Below are positions 10,986 through 19,705 of a stretch of DNA of 64,000 nucleotides, one piece after another. The notes under the pieces were generated by a model. The model was not told where the DNA came from. It saw nothing but the letters and a program-made list of their open reading frames with translations, and searched no databases. This DNA comes from Pseudomonas petrae (GTDB taxonomy: Bacteria; Pseudomonadota; Gammaproteobacteria; Pseudomonadales; Pseudomonadaceae): NCBI RefSeq assembly GCF_021728295.1, contig NZ_JAKJXE010000002.1:248001-312000 (forward strand), written 5' to 3'. Every line of letters starts with the position of its first letter. Position 1 is the stretch's first letter. The translations under genes were made by a program, and so were the position numbers.

Positions 10986-11009
10986 CGCTATGCAGCGAAA
11001 TATATAGCG
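10986..11009. promoter_or_regulatory. ModE-box-like operator upstream of modABC
   Basis: CGCTATGCA, six bases, TATATAGCG. The right arm is a perfect ModE half-site (reverse complement CGCTATATA) and the left arm differs at two positions. The spacing matches the CGNTATATA-N6-TATATANCG consensus. It lies 60-83 bases upstream of the modA start, where ModE-molybdate would repress. No modE gene is in the window. Confidence 0.75.
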
Positions 11010-11077
11010 ACTCTTCTCCGCGCGGAAGCCGGATCTTGCCGCGCTCTGTTTTTAAATCGGCGGCTTATATCACCGGC

Positions 11078-12154
11078 TTAGCGCCCGCCCAGCCGCTCAA
11101 GGGCGCCGATGGCCAGCGTTCGCGTGAGTTCTTCCGCCAACAGCGAGTGCTTGATGCCCACTGCCTGACCCGCCCAGAGATTCATGAAGCCGTCGTCTCC
11201 GCGGGCTTCGGCCTTGCTGCGCAGCGGCATCAGCGCACCGCCCGCCGTGGGGAAGGCGGGCGCGGCATCGGCCATGGGCCCGATGTCACGCATGATGCGG
11301 TTGACGATGCCACGGGCCGGGCGGCCGGTGAAAATATTGGTGACGGCGGTGTGGCTGTCCTGCGCGCGGCTCAATGCCGCCTGATGCAGCGCCGAAGTCT
11401 TGGCTTCCGGGGTGAAAAGATAGGCTGTGCCGATCTGAACCGCGGCCGCGCCGAGCATGAACGCAGCGGCAATACCGCGACTGTCGGCAATGCCGCCGGC
11501 CGCGATGACCGGAATCGTCACGGCATCGACAATCTGCGGCACCAGCGCCATCGTTCCGACCTGGGTGTGCAACTGATCGCTGAGGAACATCCCACGATGG
11601 CCGCCGGCCTCGTAGCCCATGGCGATGATCGCATCGCAACCCCGTGCTTCGAGCCACACGGCTTCTTCAACGGTGGTGGCCGAGGAGAGCACCTTCGCAC
11701 CCGCGGCCTTTACCCGCTCCAACAAGTCTGCGTCGGGGAGGCCGAAGTGAAAACTGACCACTTCCGGCCGCAGCTCTTCGATCAAGACGCACGCCGCCTC
11801 GTCGAACGGCGCGCGGTTGGAGGTGGGCGTGGGTGCATCGAAGTCTGCGCCCAGTTCGTCGTAATAGGGCTTGAGCAGGTTTTTCCAGTCTGCGTCGGTC
11901 TGTGGGTCCGGTTCCGGATTCTGATGGCAGAAGAAATTCAGGTTAAGCGGCGCATGGGTGCCCGCGCGTATCCGTGCCATCTCTTCACGGATCTGCGCGC
12001 GGGTCAGCATGGCGCAGGGCAGCGAGGGCAGGCCACCGGCTTTGCCGACCGCGACGGCCATCGCCGAGCCGGACGCACCGGCCATGGGCGCTTGGAGGAT
12101 GGGCAGTTCGATGTCCAGCAGTTTGAGCAGGCGGGTGTCGGGCCAGGCGATCAT
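11078..12154 (-). CDS. Nitronate monooxygenase family flavoprotein
   Basis: FMN-dependent TIM-barrel protein of the NMO/2-nitropropane dioxygenase family, which oxidises alkyl nitronates. Visible family marks are PILQAPMAGASG near the N-terminus, the central GCDAIIAMGYEAGGHRG, and the FMN phosphate-binding IPVIAAGGIADSRG followed by LGAAAVQIGTAYL. The start at 12154 (MIAWPDTRLL) has GGAG nine bases upstream; longer frames do not. Length 358 residues, normal. It is divergent from the AcuR-like gene, with an operator-like palindrome between them, so it may share that control. The exact substrate is unknown. Confidence 0.88.
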   Translation of the reverse strand: MIAWPDTRLLKLLDIELPILQAPMAGASGSAMAVAVGKAGGLPSLPCAMLTRAQIREEMARIRAGTHAPLNLNFFCHQNPEPDPQTDADWKNLLKPYYDELGADFDAPTPTSNRAPFDEAACVLIEELRPEVVSFHFGLPDADLLERVKAAGAKVLSSATTVEEAVWLEARGCDAIIAMGYEAGGHRGMFLSDQLHTQVGTMALVPQIVDAVTIPVIAAGGIADSRGIAAAFMLGAAAVQIGTAYLFTPEAKTSALHQAALSRAQDSHTAVTNIFTGRPARGIVNRIMRDIGPMADAAPAFPTAGGALMPLRSKAEARGDDGFMNLWAGQAVGIKHSLLAEELTRTLAIGALERLGGR

Positions 12155-12219
12155 CGGCAGAGTCTCCATAGCGAAAAGGCAGCTGAAAAGCAGCACATGC
12201 AAAGATGCGGTTGATTTAA

Positions 12220-12234
12220 TAGACGCTCGGTCTA
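12220..12234. promoter_or_regulatory. AcuR-type operator 1 (palindrome)
   Basis: TAGACGCTCGGTCTA: perfect TAGAC/GTCTA arms with a 5-base centre, 12 bases upstream of the TetR-family start and 65 bases upstream of the divergent NMO start. A near-identical copy lies upstream of the acuI-like gene at 12904-12918. Confidence 0.8.
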
Positions 12235-12246
12235 ATATGCAACCCC

Positions 12247-12885
12247 ATGAACGACATCATTGCAAGGCCCAGACGTCCCGGCCGACCACCCAAAGTGGCA
12301 CGCCCCGATGACTTCGACACCCGCGAGGCGCTGATCCGCTGCGGGGTCGAGGTGCTGACCGAACAGGGCTTCATGGCCACTGGCATTGACGGCATCCTCA
12401 AGCGCGTCGGCGTGCCCAAGGGCTCCTTCTATCACTACTTCGCCAGCAAAGAGGTGTTCGGCCTCGCGGTGCTGGGCAGCTATGCCGGCTACTTCGCCCG
12501 GCGCCTGGATCGCTGGCTGCTCGATGAAAAGCTCTCGCCGCTGGAGCGGCTGGCCGGGTTCGTTCAGGAATCGAAGGTCAATATCGCCCGCCACGATTTT
12601 CGGCGCGGCTGTCTGGTCGGCAACATGGGCCAGGAAGTGAGCGTACTGCCAGCGGGTTTCCGCGAGGCACTGGAAAAGGTTTTTCTCGATTGGCAGGCGC
12701 GCCTGACGGTGTGCTTTCAGGCGGCGATTGCGGCAGGCGAACTGCCGGTGCGCACCGACTGTTCAGAGCTGGCGGCGTATTTCTGGATTGGCTGGGAGGG
12801 CGCTGTGCTGCGGGCTCGACTGGTGCAGAACGAGCAGCCGCTCAATACTTTCATCATCGGATTTCTGCGCGGATTGCCGCGCTGA
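12247..12885 (+). CDS. AcuR-like TetR-family repressor
   Basis: 212-residue TetR-family regulator. The N-terminal helix-turn-helix spans about residues 25-70 (TGIDGILKRVGVPKGSFYHYFASKE), and the ligand domain holds FRRGCLVGNMGQEVSVLP. The sequence style and the adjacent acrylyl-CoA-reductase-like gene match AcuR, the repressor of acuI in acrylate/3-hydroxypropionate metabolism. Two copies of one palindrome frame the gene, which fits autoregulation plus control of the downstream reductase. The inducer is presumed to be acrylate or a similar small electrophile. Confidence 0.85.
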   Translation: MNDIIARPRRPGRPPKVARPDDFDTREALIRCGVEVLTEQGFMATGIDGILKRVGVPKGSFYHYFASKEVFGLAVLGSYAGYFARRLDRWLLDEKLSPLERLAGFVQESKVNIARHDFRRGCLVGNMGQEVSVLPAGFREALEKVFLDWQARLTVCFQAAIAAGELPVRTDCSELAAYFWIGWEGAVLRARLVQNEQPLNTFIIGFLRGLPR

Positions 12886-12903
12886 TGTTTTCAGGTCTGG
12901 TTA

Positions 12904-12918
12904 TAGACGAGCGGTCTA
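12904..12918. promoter_or_regulatory. AcuR-type operator 2 (palindrome)
   Basis: TAGACGAGCGGTCTA, matching operator 1 at 13 of 15 positions with identical arms. It lies in the 49-base gap between the TetR gene and the acuI-like gene, 16 bases before the latter's ATG and just upstream of its AGGAG. Confidence 0.8.
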
Positions 12919-12934
12919 AATAGGAGTGAACGGC

Positions 12935-13918
12935 ATGTTCAAGGGCATCCTGATCAACAAAGACGACAACGGCTACCGCGCTGAGCTGACGGACATCGAC
13001 GACAGTCAGTTGCCCGACGGCGACGTCACTGTGCGCGTCAGCCACAGCACGCTGAATTACAAGGACGGCCTGGCGATCACTGGCAAAGGCCCGATCGTGC
13101 GGCAGTTTCCGATGGTGCCCGGGGTGGATCTGGCCGGCACGGTCGAGGACAGCAACGATCCGGACTTCAAACCTGGCGATCACGTGCTCCTCAACGGCTG
13201 GGGTGTCGGCGAAGGGCACTGGGGCGGGCTGGCGCAGAGGGCGCGGTTGCAGGGCAAATGGCTGATCCCGCTGCCGAGCGCCTTTACACCGGCGCAGGCC
13301 ATGGCCATTGGTACGGCGGGATACACCGCGATGCTGGCGATCATGGCACTGGAAAAAAACGGCGTGACGCCGGACAAGGGCGATGTGCTGGTGACCGGGG
13401 CCAACGGCGGTGTCGGCAGCTTCGCCATCGCACTGCTGGCGAAACTCGGCTATCGCGTTGTGGCCTCCACCGGCCGCTTGAGCGAAAGCGAATACCTGAC
13501 GTCCCTCGGCGCTACGCAAATCATCGACCGCGCTACCCTCGCCGAGCCCGGCCGCCCGCTGGCCAAAGAGCGCTGGGCCGGGGCGATCGATTCGGTGGGC
13601 AGTCACACCCTCGCCAACATCTGCGCCAGTACCCGCTATTGGGGCACGGTCGCGGCCTGCGGTCTGGCCCAGGGGATGGACTTTCCGGCATCGGTGGCGC
13701 CGTTCATTCTGCGCGGCGTGACGCTGGCCGGCATCGACAGTGTCATGCGCCCGCGCCAGGACCGCCTCGACGCCTGGGCGCGCCTGGCTCGCGATCTGGA
13801 TGTGTCGCTGCTGCCGTTGATCAACCGCGAGATCGGCCTGAGTGAAGTGATTGAAACCGCGCACCTGCTTATGGATGGTCACGTGCGCGGGAGAATCGTG
13901 GTCGACACCCAGCGCTGA
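12935..13918 (+). CDS. AcuI/YhdH-family acrylyl-CoA reductase (NADPH)
   Basis: Zinc-independent medium-chain dehydrogenase/reductase that reduces acrylyl-CoA to propionyl-CoA with NADPH. 327 residues. [30 protein letters not shown] is the family's N-terminal hallmark, and the Rossmann motif is [20 protein letters not shown]. The ATG at 12935 has AGGAG eight bases upstream; the GTG at 12926 overlaps that ribosome site and is rejected. Placed behind an AcuR-like gene and an operator copy, so induction by acrylate-type compounds is likely. Confidence 0.9.
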   Translation: MFKGILINKDDNGYRAELTDIDDSQLPDGDVTVRVSHSTLNYKDGLAITGKGPIVRQFPMVPGVDLAGTVEDSNDPDFKPGDHVLLNGWGVGEGHWGGLAQRARLQGKWLIPLPSAFTPAQAMAIGTAGYTAMLAIMALEKNGVTPDKGDVLVTGANGGVGSFAIALLAKLGYRVVASTGRLSESEYLTSLGATQIIDRATLAEPGRPLAKERWAGAIDSVGSHTLANICASTRYWGTVAACGLAQGMDFPASVAPFILRGVTLAGIDSVMRPRQDRLDAWARLARDLDVSLLPLINREIGLSEVIETAHLLMDGHVRGRIVVDTQR

Positions 13919-14362
13919 TCAGCCGCAGGTGAAAGGACGCACGTCGAGCACCCTGACCTGCGTCATGGCGGGGTGCCGAGGATTGAGCAGCAGGTTGCGC
14001 GTGTGGGTGATGGTTGCGGAGGGCACGATCAGCCCGAGTTGCTCGCGCCGCTCCAGCCAGGCGCTGCCGAAATCCATGCTGGGCCGGTCCGCCGGCGTGA
14101 CGTCCCAGCCGGGCGGCAATTGGGTGAGAGCAGGCTGCCAATACAGCGCCGGGTCATCCGGCAACTGCAGGTGAACGATCTGGAAACCCGGCTGCGGCAG
14201 GCTCGCGCATTGAATGAGCGTGTCCAGCGCGCAGCCTGACGCGCTCAGCGCCAGGTAGACCGCAGGCTGGTCGGCATGATTCCAGCGCCCGCCGAACTTC
14301 GCGGCGCCCATGCCGGACAGATCGTTCGCGGCACTGTCCTTGCTGATCCTCCAGGCCTGCAT
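13919..14362 (-). CDS. RES-domain toxin
   Basis: Toxin of a RES/Xre type II system; characterised RES toxins degrade cellular NAD+. The 147-residue protein starts at 14362 (MQAWRISKD), where the ATG shares one base with the antitoxin stop (TGATG). RES marks are the Arg in WRIS, GGRWNHADQPAVYLALS, VPSAT and RNLLLNPRHPAM. The position normally held by the conserved acidic Glu (…ALE…) reads ALDTLIQ here, so Glu appears to be Asp, which may alter activity. Stop is adjacent to the acuI-like stop on the other strand. Confidence 0.87.
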   Translation of the reverse strand: MQAWRISKDSAANDLSGMGAAKFGGRWNHADQPAVYLALSASGCALDTLIQCASLPQPGFQIVHLQLPDDPALYWQPALTQLPPGWDVTPADRPSMDFGSAWLERREQLGLIVPSATITHTRNLLLNPRHPAMTQVRVLDVRPFTCG

Positions 14363-14817
14363 CAGACAACCCCGCCATGCTGCAAGGCGCTGAGCACCCG
14401 GCGTGCCTGGCGCGCGCCGATTTCGGTTTCGCACAGGGCGATGGGCGTCTGGCCGTTGAGTGCGCGGTTGGGGGCGACCATCCAGCGGCGGGCGGTGTTC
14501 TGGTCTTCGAAGAGTTCGGCGGCGTGGGTGGCGAGGGCGGCAACCCGGTCAAGGCGTTCGGAGCCGACAATGTCCAGCGGCCGTTGCTGACGCTGGCGGC
14601 GTTCCAGGGTGGAGACCGAGGTCGCCAGCAAGGCTTCGAGCTGGCTGTTGCTGAGGCGGAAGGCGTTGCGCAGCACCTTGACCCAACCGGGCGGGAAGCC
14701 CGAGCGGATGTAGTCCAGCCGTTCGGTTTCGTTGCGAGCATTGAGCTGGTCGGCGATCAACCAGAATGAGGGGGCGGTGTCGGTTATCGCAGCTTGAAGA
14801 GTCGAAGGCACGTCCAT
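14362..14817 (-). CDS. Xre/MbcA/ParS-family antitoxin
   Basis: 151-residue antitoxin with an Xre-like N-terminal helix-turn-helix and the C-terminal DUF2384 (MbcA/ParS/Xre) domain that blocks the RES active site: LFEDQNTARRWMVAPNRALNGQTPIALCETEIGARQARRVLSAL split over residues 102-147. Gene order antitoxin then toxin with a one-base overlap is standard and implies coupled, autoregulated expression. Confidence 0.9.
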   Translation of the reverse strand: MDVPSTLQAAITDTAPSFWLIADQLNARNETERLDYIRSGFPPGWVKVLRNAFRLSNSQLEALLATSVSTLERRQRQQRPLDIVGSERLDRVAALATHAAELFEDQNTARRWMVAPNRALNGQTPIALCETEIGARQARRVLSALQHGGVV

Positions 14818-14929
14818 GCTCCTTGTGAGATCCGGTGCAGCGACCTTACGCCGCTGTCAGGGTTTCTCAAGCGAGAAGCTGTTACCGGCGTTTGCATGCC
14901 TGGCGCTTTTTGCATGCCCGGCTTCATGT

Positions 14930-14952
14930 GTAGGACCGGCTTTAGCCGGGAA
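14930..14952. repeat. Single REP palindrome
   Basis: GTAGGACCGG-CTTTAGCCGGGAA: the same REP sequence that builds the clusters at 21.4, 26.3 and 36.2 kb. It sits just past the ada stop. Confidence 0.85.
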
Positions 14953-14956
14953 GCTT

Positions 14957-16078
14957 CTAGCGGGTCTTTGCGACGTTCGCTGCCGGACCGGATGCGTGCT
15001 CCGCTGCTCGACCCTCGCGATCAAGAAGCGCGCGCTTGCGCTCCACACCCCAACGATAACCCGACAACGCGCCATCACTGCGCACCACCCGATGACAGGG
15101 AATTGCCACGGCAAGGTGGTTCGCCGCGCAGGCCAGGGCGACCGCGCGGCTGGCGGTCGGCGCGCCGATCCGTTGGGCGATTTGCGCGTAGCTCGCGGTC
15201 GTGCCCGGCGGGATCTGCGCCAGGGCCTGCCAGACCCGCTGCTGAAAGGCGGTGCCTTGCAAATCCAGCGGCAGGTTCAGGCCCAGCTTCGGCGCCTCGA
15301 TAAAACCCACCACCTCAGCCATCAGCCGCTCGAAGTGGGCATCGCCGCCGATCAGCGTGGCGCTGTGAAACTGATCCTGCAGGTCTTGCACCAATCGATT
15401 GGGGTCATCGCCGAGCAGAATGGCGCACACGCCGCGCGGACTTTGAGCCACCAGAATCGCGCCGAGAAAGCATTCGCCGACGGCAAAACGAATCTCCAGC
15501 GACGCGCCGCCCTTGCGGTAGTCCGTGGGGCTCATGCCCAACAGTCCGGCGCTGGCTTCGTAAAAACGGCTGTTGGAATTGAAACCGCCGTCGTACAGGG
15601 CGTCGGTGATGCGCCCGCTGTCGGTCAGTTTGCGGCGTACCTTGTCGGCGCGGTGGGCGTTGGCGTAGCCCTTGGGCGTCAGGCCGGTGACGGCTTTGAA
15701 GACGCGGTGGAAATGCCAGGGGCTCATGCGGGCGTGGACGGCCAGTTCAGCGAGGGTGGGCAGCCATTCGGCCTCGGCGATCAGTCGGCAGGCTGCTTCG
15801 ACCACGGCCGCATGCTGCTCAGCCAGACCGGTGCGGTCGCCGGCAGCGCGTTTGCTCGGGCGAAACCCGGCGGCCTCGGCCTCAGCGGCACTGTCAAAGA
15901 ACACCACGTTTTCCGCGCGTGGCAAGCGTGCGCTGCTGCTGGGGCGGCAGTAGACGCCCGTCGTGCGCACGCCGTAGACGAACTGCCCGTCGGCGCTGGC
16001 GTCCCGGGATAACACGGCGCTCCAGCGCGGGTCGAGTTCGACGCTTTCGGAGGACTGATTGCTCGGCTGGCGGCTCAT
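14957..16078 (-). CDS. Ada-like DNA alkylation repair/activator with degenerate zinc site
   Basis: 373 residues with the full Ada layout: N-terminal Ada domain (about 12-82), AraC-type helix-turn-helix domain (about 90-190; ARMSPWHFHRVFKAVTG) and C-terminal O6-methylguanine methyltransferase domain with the acceptor Cys328 in IPCHRVV. In Ada the N-domain holds a Zn(Cys)4 site that is also the methylphosphotriester sensor. Here only the first Cys survives (Cys44 in YCRPSS); the other three positions are Ser48, Ser75 and Ala78 (GFRPSKRAAGD). Base repair through the C-domain should work, but the zinc-dependent switch should not. Adjacent genes are unrelated. Confidence 0.88.
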   Translation of the reverse strand: MSRQPSNQSSESVELDPRWSAVLSRDASADGQFVYGVRTTGVYCRPSSSARLPRAENVVFFDSAAEAEAAGFRPSKRAAGDRTGLAEQHAAVVEAACRLIAEAEWLPTLAELAVHARMSPWHFHRVFKAVTGLTPKGYANAHRADKVRRKLTDSGRITDALYDGGFNSNSRFYEASAGLLGMSPTDYRKGGASLEIRFAVGECFLGAILVAQSPRGVCAILLGDDPNRLVQDLQDQFHSATLIGGDAHFERLMAEVVGFIEAPKLGLNLPLDLQGTAFQQRVWQALAQIPPGTTASYAQIAQRIGAPTASRAVALACAANHLAVAIPCHRVVRSDGALSGYRWGVERKRALLDREGRAAEHASGPAANVAKTR

Positions 16079-16187
16079 GTTCGGCGGCTCTCTGACTGTT
16101 TACTGACCTGTACGTTAACCGCCGCGATGGAAGGCGACACTCCGAGTCTTGCGTTCAAACTCTTGTGCTCAGCGTCTCGCATTCAAA

Positions 16188-17063
16188 TCAGGCCAGCATC
16201 GGCGGCAAGGTGCCGAGCAACGACACCGCCGCCAGTGCGCCAGCGCCAAACAGGCATTCCAGAGACACGCTCAGCCTCAGGCGTGCCAAAGGCAGATCAG
16301 CGCCATGGGCCAGTTGCCGGTTCAGCGCCGCCAGCACCAACATGCCCCCAACCATTGATACTTTGACGGCGAGCACCAGGCCGAACCCGGCAAAGGCAGG
16401 CTCAGGCCAGAACCCGCCGCTGAGTGCACGAACATTGATCAGGCCCGTGGCGATGATGAGCGCCACCAGCCCGTAGCCGATGCCGCTGAAACGCCGCAAT
16501 ACCGCTACGAGGTCGACGCCATGATCAGCCCTCATTAGCAGGGCCAGCATCAACAACCCGCCGAGCCAGGTACCGACGCCGAGCAGGTGCAGCATCTGGT
16601 TGAGGATCAGCAGCTGGCCTTTCAGCCCATCGAACATTGCGCCGTGACCGACCGGCGCCAGCGTCAGCAGCAACAGCGCGTTGAGGGTCAGCAGCGCGCG
16701 TGGCCTCACCCGGCGATTGAGGATGACAACCAGCGCGTTCAGCAGCAGATGAACGACCCACACGTGACCGAACCAGGTACCGCTCAGCACCAGCCTGACG
16801 GTAGACGCATCGATCGCGCTGCTCCAGTCGCTGCTCAGGTAAGCAGCCGTCAGCATCAGCCACGCCAGCGCGCTCGCCAGGGCGCTCGCCAGGGCGATGG
16901 CGGCGAGCCAGCCGAGCACTCGACTCAGGCGAGGTCCCGCCGGGCTGGCCTCAAAAGGCAGCAGGTGCCGGGCAAACAACAGGCTGCGGAACGCGCCGAC
17001 CCCGAACAGCAACAGCACTGCGCCGAAGTGGATGAAGCGGCACAGGATCAGTCCTTCATGCAT
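16188..17063 (-). CDS. copD: CopD-family copper resistance membrane protein
   Basis: 291-residue inner-membrane protein with about eight hydrophobic segments. Typical CopD features are His/Met residues on the periplasmic side (LCRFIHFGAVLLLFG, NQMLHLLGVGTWLGGLLML). CopD cooperates with periplasmic CopC in copper uptake or handling. It follows copC by four bases in one transcription unit. Confidence 0.88.
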   Translation of the reverse strand: MHEGLILCRFIHFGAVLLLFGVGAFRSLLFARHLLPFEASPAGPRLSRVLGWLAAIALASALASALAWLMLTAAYLSSDWSSAIDASTVRLVLSGTWFGHVWVVHLLLNALVVILNRRVRPRALLTLNALLLLTLAPVGHGAMFDGLKGQLLILNQMLHLLGVGTWLGGLLMLALLMRADHGVDLVAVLRRFSGIGYGLVALIIATGLINVRALSGGFWPEPAFAGFGLVLAVKVSMVGGMLVLAALNRQLAHGADLPLARLRLSVSLECLFGAGALAAVSLLGTLPPMLA

Positions 17064-17067
17064 GGGT

Positions 17068-17454
17068 TTATGGCGTCACCTGAAAGCGGTAGGTGCCTTC
17101 GCTCTTGTGGGTGTCCACCGACACGGCGTGCCATTCCACTTTGTATGTGCCCGGCACCATCGGCATGGCCGGGGTTACGATCAGGACTTTCTGGTCATTG
17201 GGGTCGGTTTGGACGTTGCGGGTCTGGATGATTTCAGTCGGCGTATCGGGCGCGTCCAGGCTGATCACCACCTTGGTGAACGTGTCTTCGACGCCTTCGG
17301 AGAAGGTCAGGCGCAGCTCTTTGGGCGCGCTCACTTCGCTGTCGGCAGCGGGCTGCTGGCTTTCCAGATGGGCGTGGGCAAAGGCAGCAGTGGAGGTCAG
17401 ACAGGCCAGCAGGGACAGGCAGGAGAGGGCGTGCTTGAAACGGTGGGCAGACAT
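17068..17454 (-). CDS. copC: CopC-family periplasmic copper chaperone
   Basis: 128 residues: signal peptide 1-26 (ending AAFAHA), then a CopC beta-barrel starting at HAHLESQQPAADS. The N-terminal His and the His in VSVDTHKSEGTYRF are the usual Cu(II) ligands. First gene of a copC-copD pair. There is no copA or copB nearby, so this is the small YobA/CopCD type rather than a full resistance operon. Confidence 0.92.
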   Translation of the reverse strand: MSAHRFKHALSCLSLLACLTSTAAFAHAHLESQQPAADSEVSAPKELRLTFSEGVEDTFTKVVISLDAPDTPTEIIQTRNVQTDPNDQKVLIVTPAMPMVPGTYKVEWHAVSVDTHKSEGTYRFQVTP

Positions 17455-17687
17455 CGGCGGGACCTTTGCTTGGGCGGCAGTTGCAGCGAATGGATGACGG
17501 AATCGACGACGGTCGACTCGGGATGATCGGATCGCTACTAGACCAGAAAGTGCAGAAGGACTCCAGCGATTAAGCCGGGCGCGCCGTCAGGATCGAGACG
17601 TCGTTGGAGGGGGAAACAAGGCGGCGGGGTGATGCAGTGATGATGCAGTGAAAGGCTGCGCCGCCTGTGCGACGCAGCCCTGCGCGG

Positions 17688-19325
17688 TTAGACCTTGAAG
17701 AAGCTCACGCGGTCGGTGAGCACGTCGGCCAGGGTCGACAGCTCGCGACTGGAGCGGGCGACCTGATTGGAGCCGACGGCGGTCTCCAGTGCCGAATCGT
17801 GGATGCGATTGATGTTGACGCTGACGTCATCGGCCACCGCCCGTTGTTGCGCGGCGGCGCTGGCGATCTGCGCATTCATGTCGTTGAGCGCGCCGACTTC
17901 GTGGCGGATTTTCACCAGCGCGGTTTGCGCTTCGTGGGTCTGCTCGACCGTCCGTTGGGCCATTTCGCGGCTTTCGCGCATCAGGTCGGCGGTCTTCACC
18001 GCTCCGGTTTGCAACTGAGCGACCATGTCGCGGATTTCCTGGGTCGACTCCTGAGTGCGGTTGGCCAGGGAGCGAACCTCGTCGGCGACCACGGCGAAAC
18101 CGCGGCCCGCCTCACCGGCGCGGGCGGCCTCGATGGCGGCGTTGAGCGCCAGCAGGTTGGTGCGTTCGGCGATGGAGTTGATCACCGCCACCACGTTTTC
18201 GATGGCGCGGCTGTCGCTGGACACCTGGCCCACCGAATCAGCGGCGCTTTCCAGCTTGCGCGCCAACTGGTCCATCGCCTGGGCGGTGCTTTCGACCATG
18301 CGCTTGCCGTTCTCGACTTCATGATCGGCCGTCTGGGTCGCATTTGCCGCTTGATCGGCGTAGCCCGCAACTTCTTTTACGGTGCTGGCCATCTGGTTGA
18401 TCGCCGTGGCCATCTGCTGGGTTTCGCTGGCTTGCAGACGCATCTGCTCGCTGTTGCTGTCGGAACTGGACAGCAGTTGTGCGGAAGAGTGGGTCAACGC
18501 CGCCGCGGCCGAACGCACCTCGGTGATGGTCGCCGACAAGTGCAGATTGGTCGCCTTGAGCGCCCCCATCACGCTGTCGGGATAGGTCGTCTCGATCTTG
18601 TCGGTCAGCTCGCCGGCCGCCAGACGACGGATAGATGCCGCCACCTGGTGGGGTTCGGCGCCGAGGGTCGACTTGAGGCCGCGGATGATCAGCAGCGACG
18701 CAATGATCCCCAACACCACGGCGATGCCGGTGGACAACAGCATCAGCGAGGCGAACTGCGCGGCCGTCACCCGTACCGAACTGATGTGCCCGCCAATGGA
18801 CGCTTCTTCCAGGTCGATCAGTGCGTTGATGCGCGCGAGCCAGTCTTTGTAGGCGCCGGACACTTGCTCCATCAGCAGCGTCTGGGCCTGGTCGATTTCA
18901 CCTTGCTGGCGTAGCTTCAGCAGTGTTTCGGTGGCGCTCAGCGCAGTGCGTTCCGCTGCTTTGATGTTGGCCAGCAGCTCTTGCTCACGGGGCGACGCGC
19001 CCTTGGTTTGATAGATGCGGTCCATGGGCGCGGCGGACGCCTGATAAAGGCCGTCAAGACGCTCGATGTCACGCAGGTGTGTGGCCAACCCGGCATCGTT
19101 GCGCACCAGCACGGCATCGCGCAGGGCAATCGCCCGGTCATGCACGCTGCCGCGGAAATTGATCGCGTAACGCTGTTTGACGGTGGCGTCCTCACTGACG
19201 TCGGTCAGGGCGGACTCTATCAACCCGACCCGGTTAACGCCGACCAGTGTGACGAGGATCATCAGCGCGAGGACAAGCCCGAAGCCCAATCCCAGGCGCT
19301 TGGCAATTGAAAGATCTTTGAACAT
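17688..19325 (-). CDS. Methyl-accepting chemotaxis protein
   Basis: 545-residue transmembrane chemoreceptor. TM1 is about residues 10-30 and TM2 about 190-212; between them lies a four-helix-bundle ligand domain of about 160 residues (4HB_MCP type), then HAMP and a long signalling coiled coil. The hairpin tip reads [30 protein letters not shown] use the ATG at 19325 ([13 protein letters not shown]) with AGG eight bases upstream, rather than the GTG at 19334. No C-terminal CheR-binding pentapeptide is seen (ends VSFFKV). Ligand unknown. Confidence 0.94.
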   Translation of the reverse strand: MFKDLSIAKRLGLGFGLVLALMILVTLVGVNRVGLIESALTDVSEDATVKQRYAINFRGSVHDRAIALRDAVLVRNDAGLATHLRDIERLDGLYQASAAPMDRIYQTKGASPREQELLANIKAAERTALSATETLLKLRQQGEIDQAQTLLMEQVSGAYKDWLARINALIDLEEASIGGHISSVRVTAAQFASLMLLSTGIAVVLGIIASLLIIRGLKSTLGAEPHQVAASIRRLAAGELTDKIETTYPDSVMGALKATNLHLSATITEVRSAAAALTHSSAQLLSSSDSNSEQMRLQASETQQMATAINQMASTVKEVAGYADQAANATQTADHEVENGKRMVESTAQAMDQLARKLESAADSVGQVSSDSRAIENVVAVINSIAERTNLLALNAAIEAARAGEAGRGFAVVADEVRSLANRTQESTQEIRDMVAQLQTGAVKTADLMRESREMAQRTVEQTHEAQTALVKIRHEVGALNDMNAQIASAAAQQRAVADDVSVNINRIHDSALETAVGSNQVARSSRELSTLADVLTDRVSFFKV

Positions 19326-19520
19326 AAAGTGCACCTGAATTGAAGGCGTCCGTGATATTAGAACGCTATTACCTGGTGCGCTTTATATCGGAGTTTCCAT
19401 GGCGTCGCTTAAGTATTTTCACTATTAATGCAATAGGGACCGTTGGTGCTTTCAAAGAGAACTTTTCAGCCGTAGTGCGTTCTTGAGAAGTTCCGCAAGT
19501 GGTGGATAAATGACGGGCAT

Positions 19521-19552
19521 AAAAAAAGCCACCGCACTGACGTGAGGTGGCT
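19521..19552 (-). terminator. Minus-strand terminator-like hairpin
   Basis: Read on the minus strand: AGCCACC, 12-base loop, GGTGGCT followed by seven T. It does not follow any assigned gene, so it may end a small RNA or short mRNA that begins near 19680. Confidence 0.75.
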
Positions 19553-19688
19553 AAAAGTCTTACCAAAGGAATGATGAAGCGGAGCATGATTCGATTGCCT
19601 GATGCTGCGGAGTCATCCGGCAATTGATTCGTGTTCTTCATCGCCGACGACGGTAACACCGGCCGAAAGTTTTCGACTATTACGAAGA

Positions 19689-19705
19689 TTGATAGTGACT
19701 ATCAA
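19689..19705. promoter_or_regulatory. Palindromic operator, Fur-box-like
   Basis: TTGATAGT-G-ACTATCAA, a perfect 17-base palindrome. Its inner 15 bases match the Fur 7-1-7 motif TGATAAT-N-ATTATCA at 12 of 14 scored positions. It lies upstream of the minus-strand segment ended by the hairpin at 19521-19552. Confidence 0.5.

Noticed and set aside
17667..18914. Plus-strand frame of 415 codons
   Set aside because: Antisense to the chemoreceptor, which has clear MCP motifs on the minus strand.
19369..19659. 96-residue minus-strand ORF
   Set aside because: It runs straight through a strong terminator hairpin and has no ribosome site or recognised domain.
19689..19705. Anr/Fnr box reading of the palindrome (TTGAT…ATCAA)
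   Set aside because: The Anr/Fnr motif needs a 4-base spacer; here the spacer is 7. The Fur-like 7-1-7 reading fits better.
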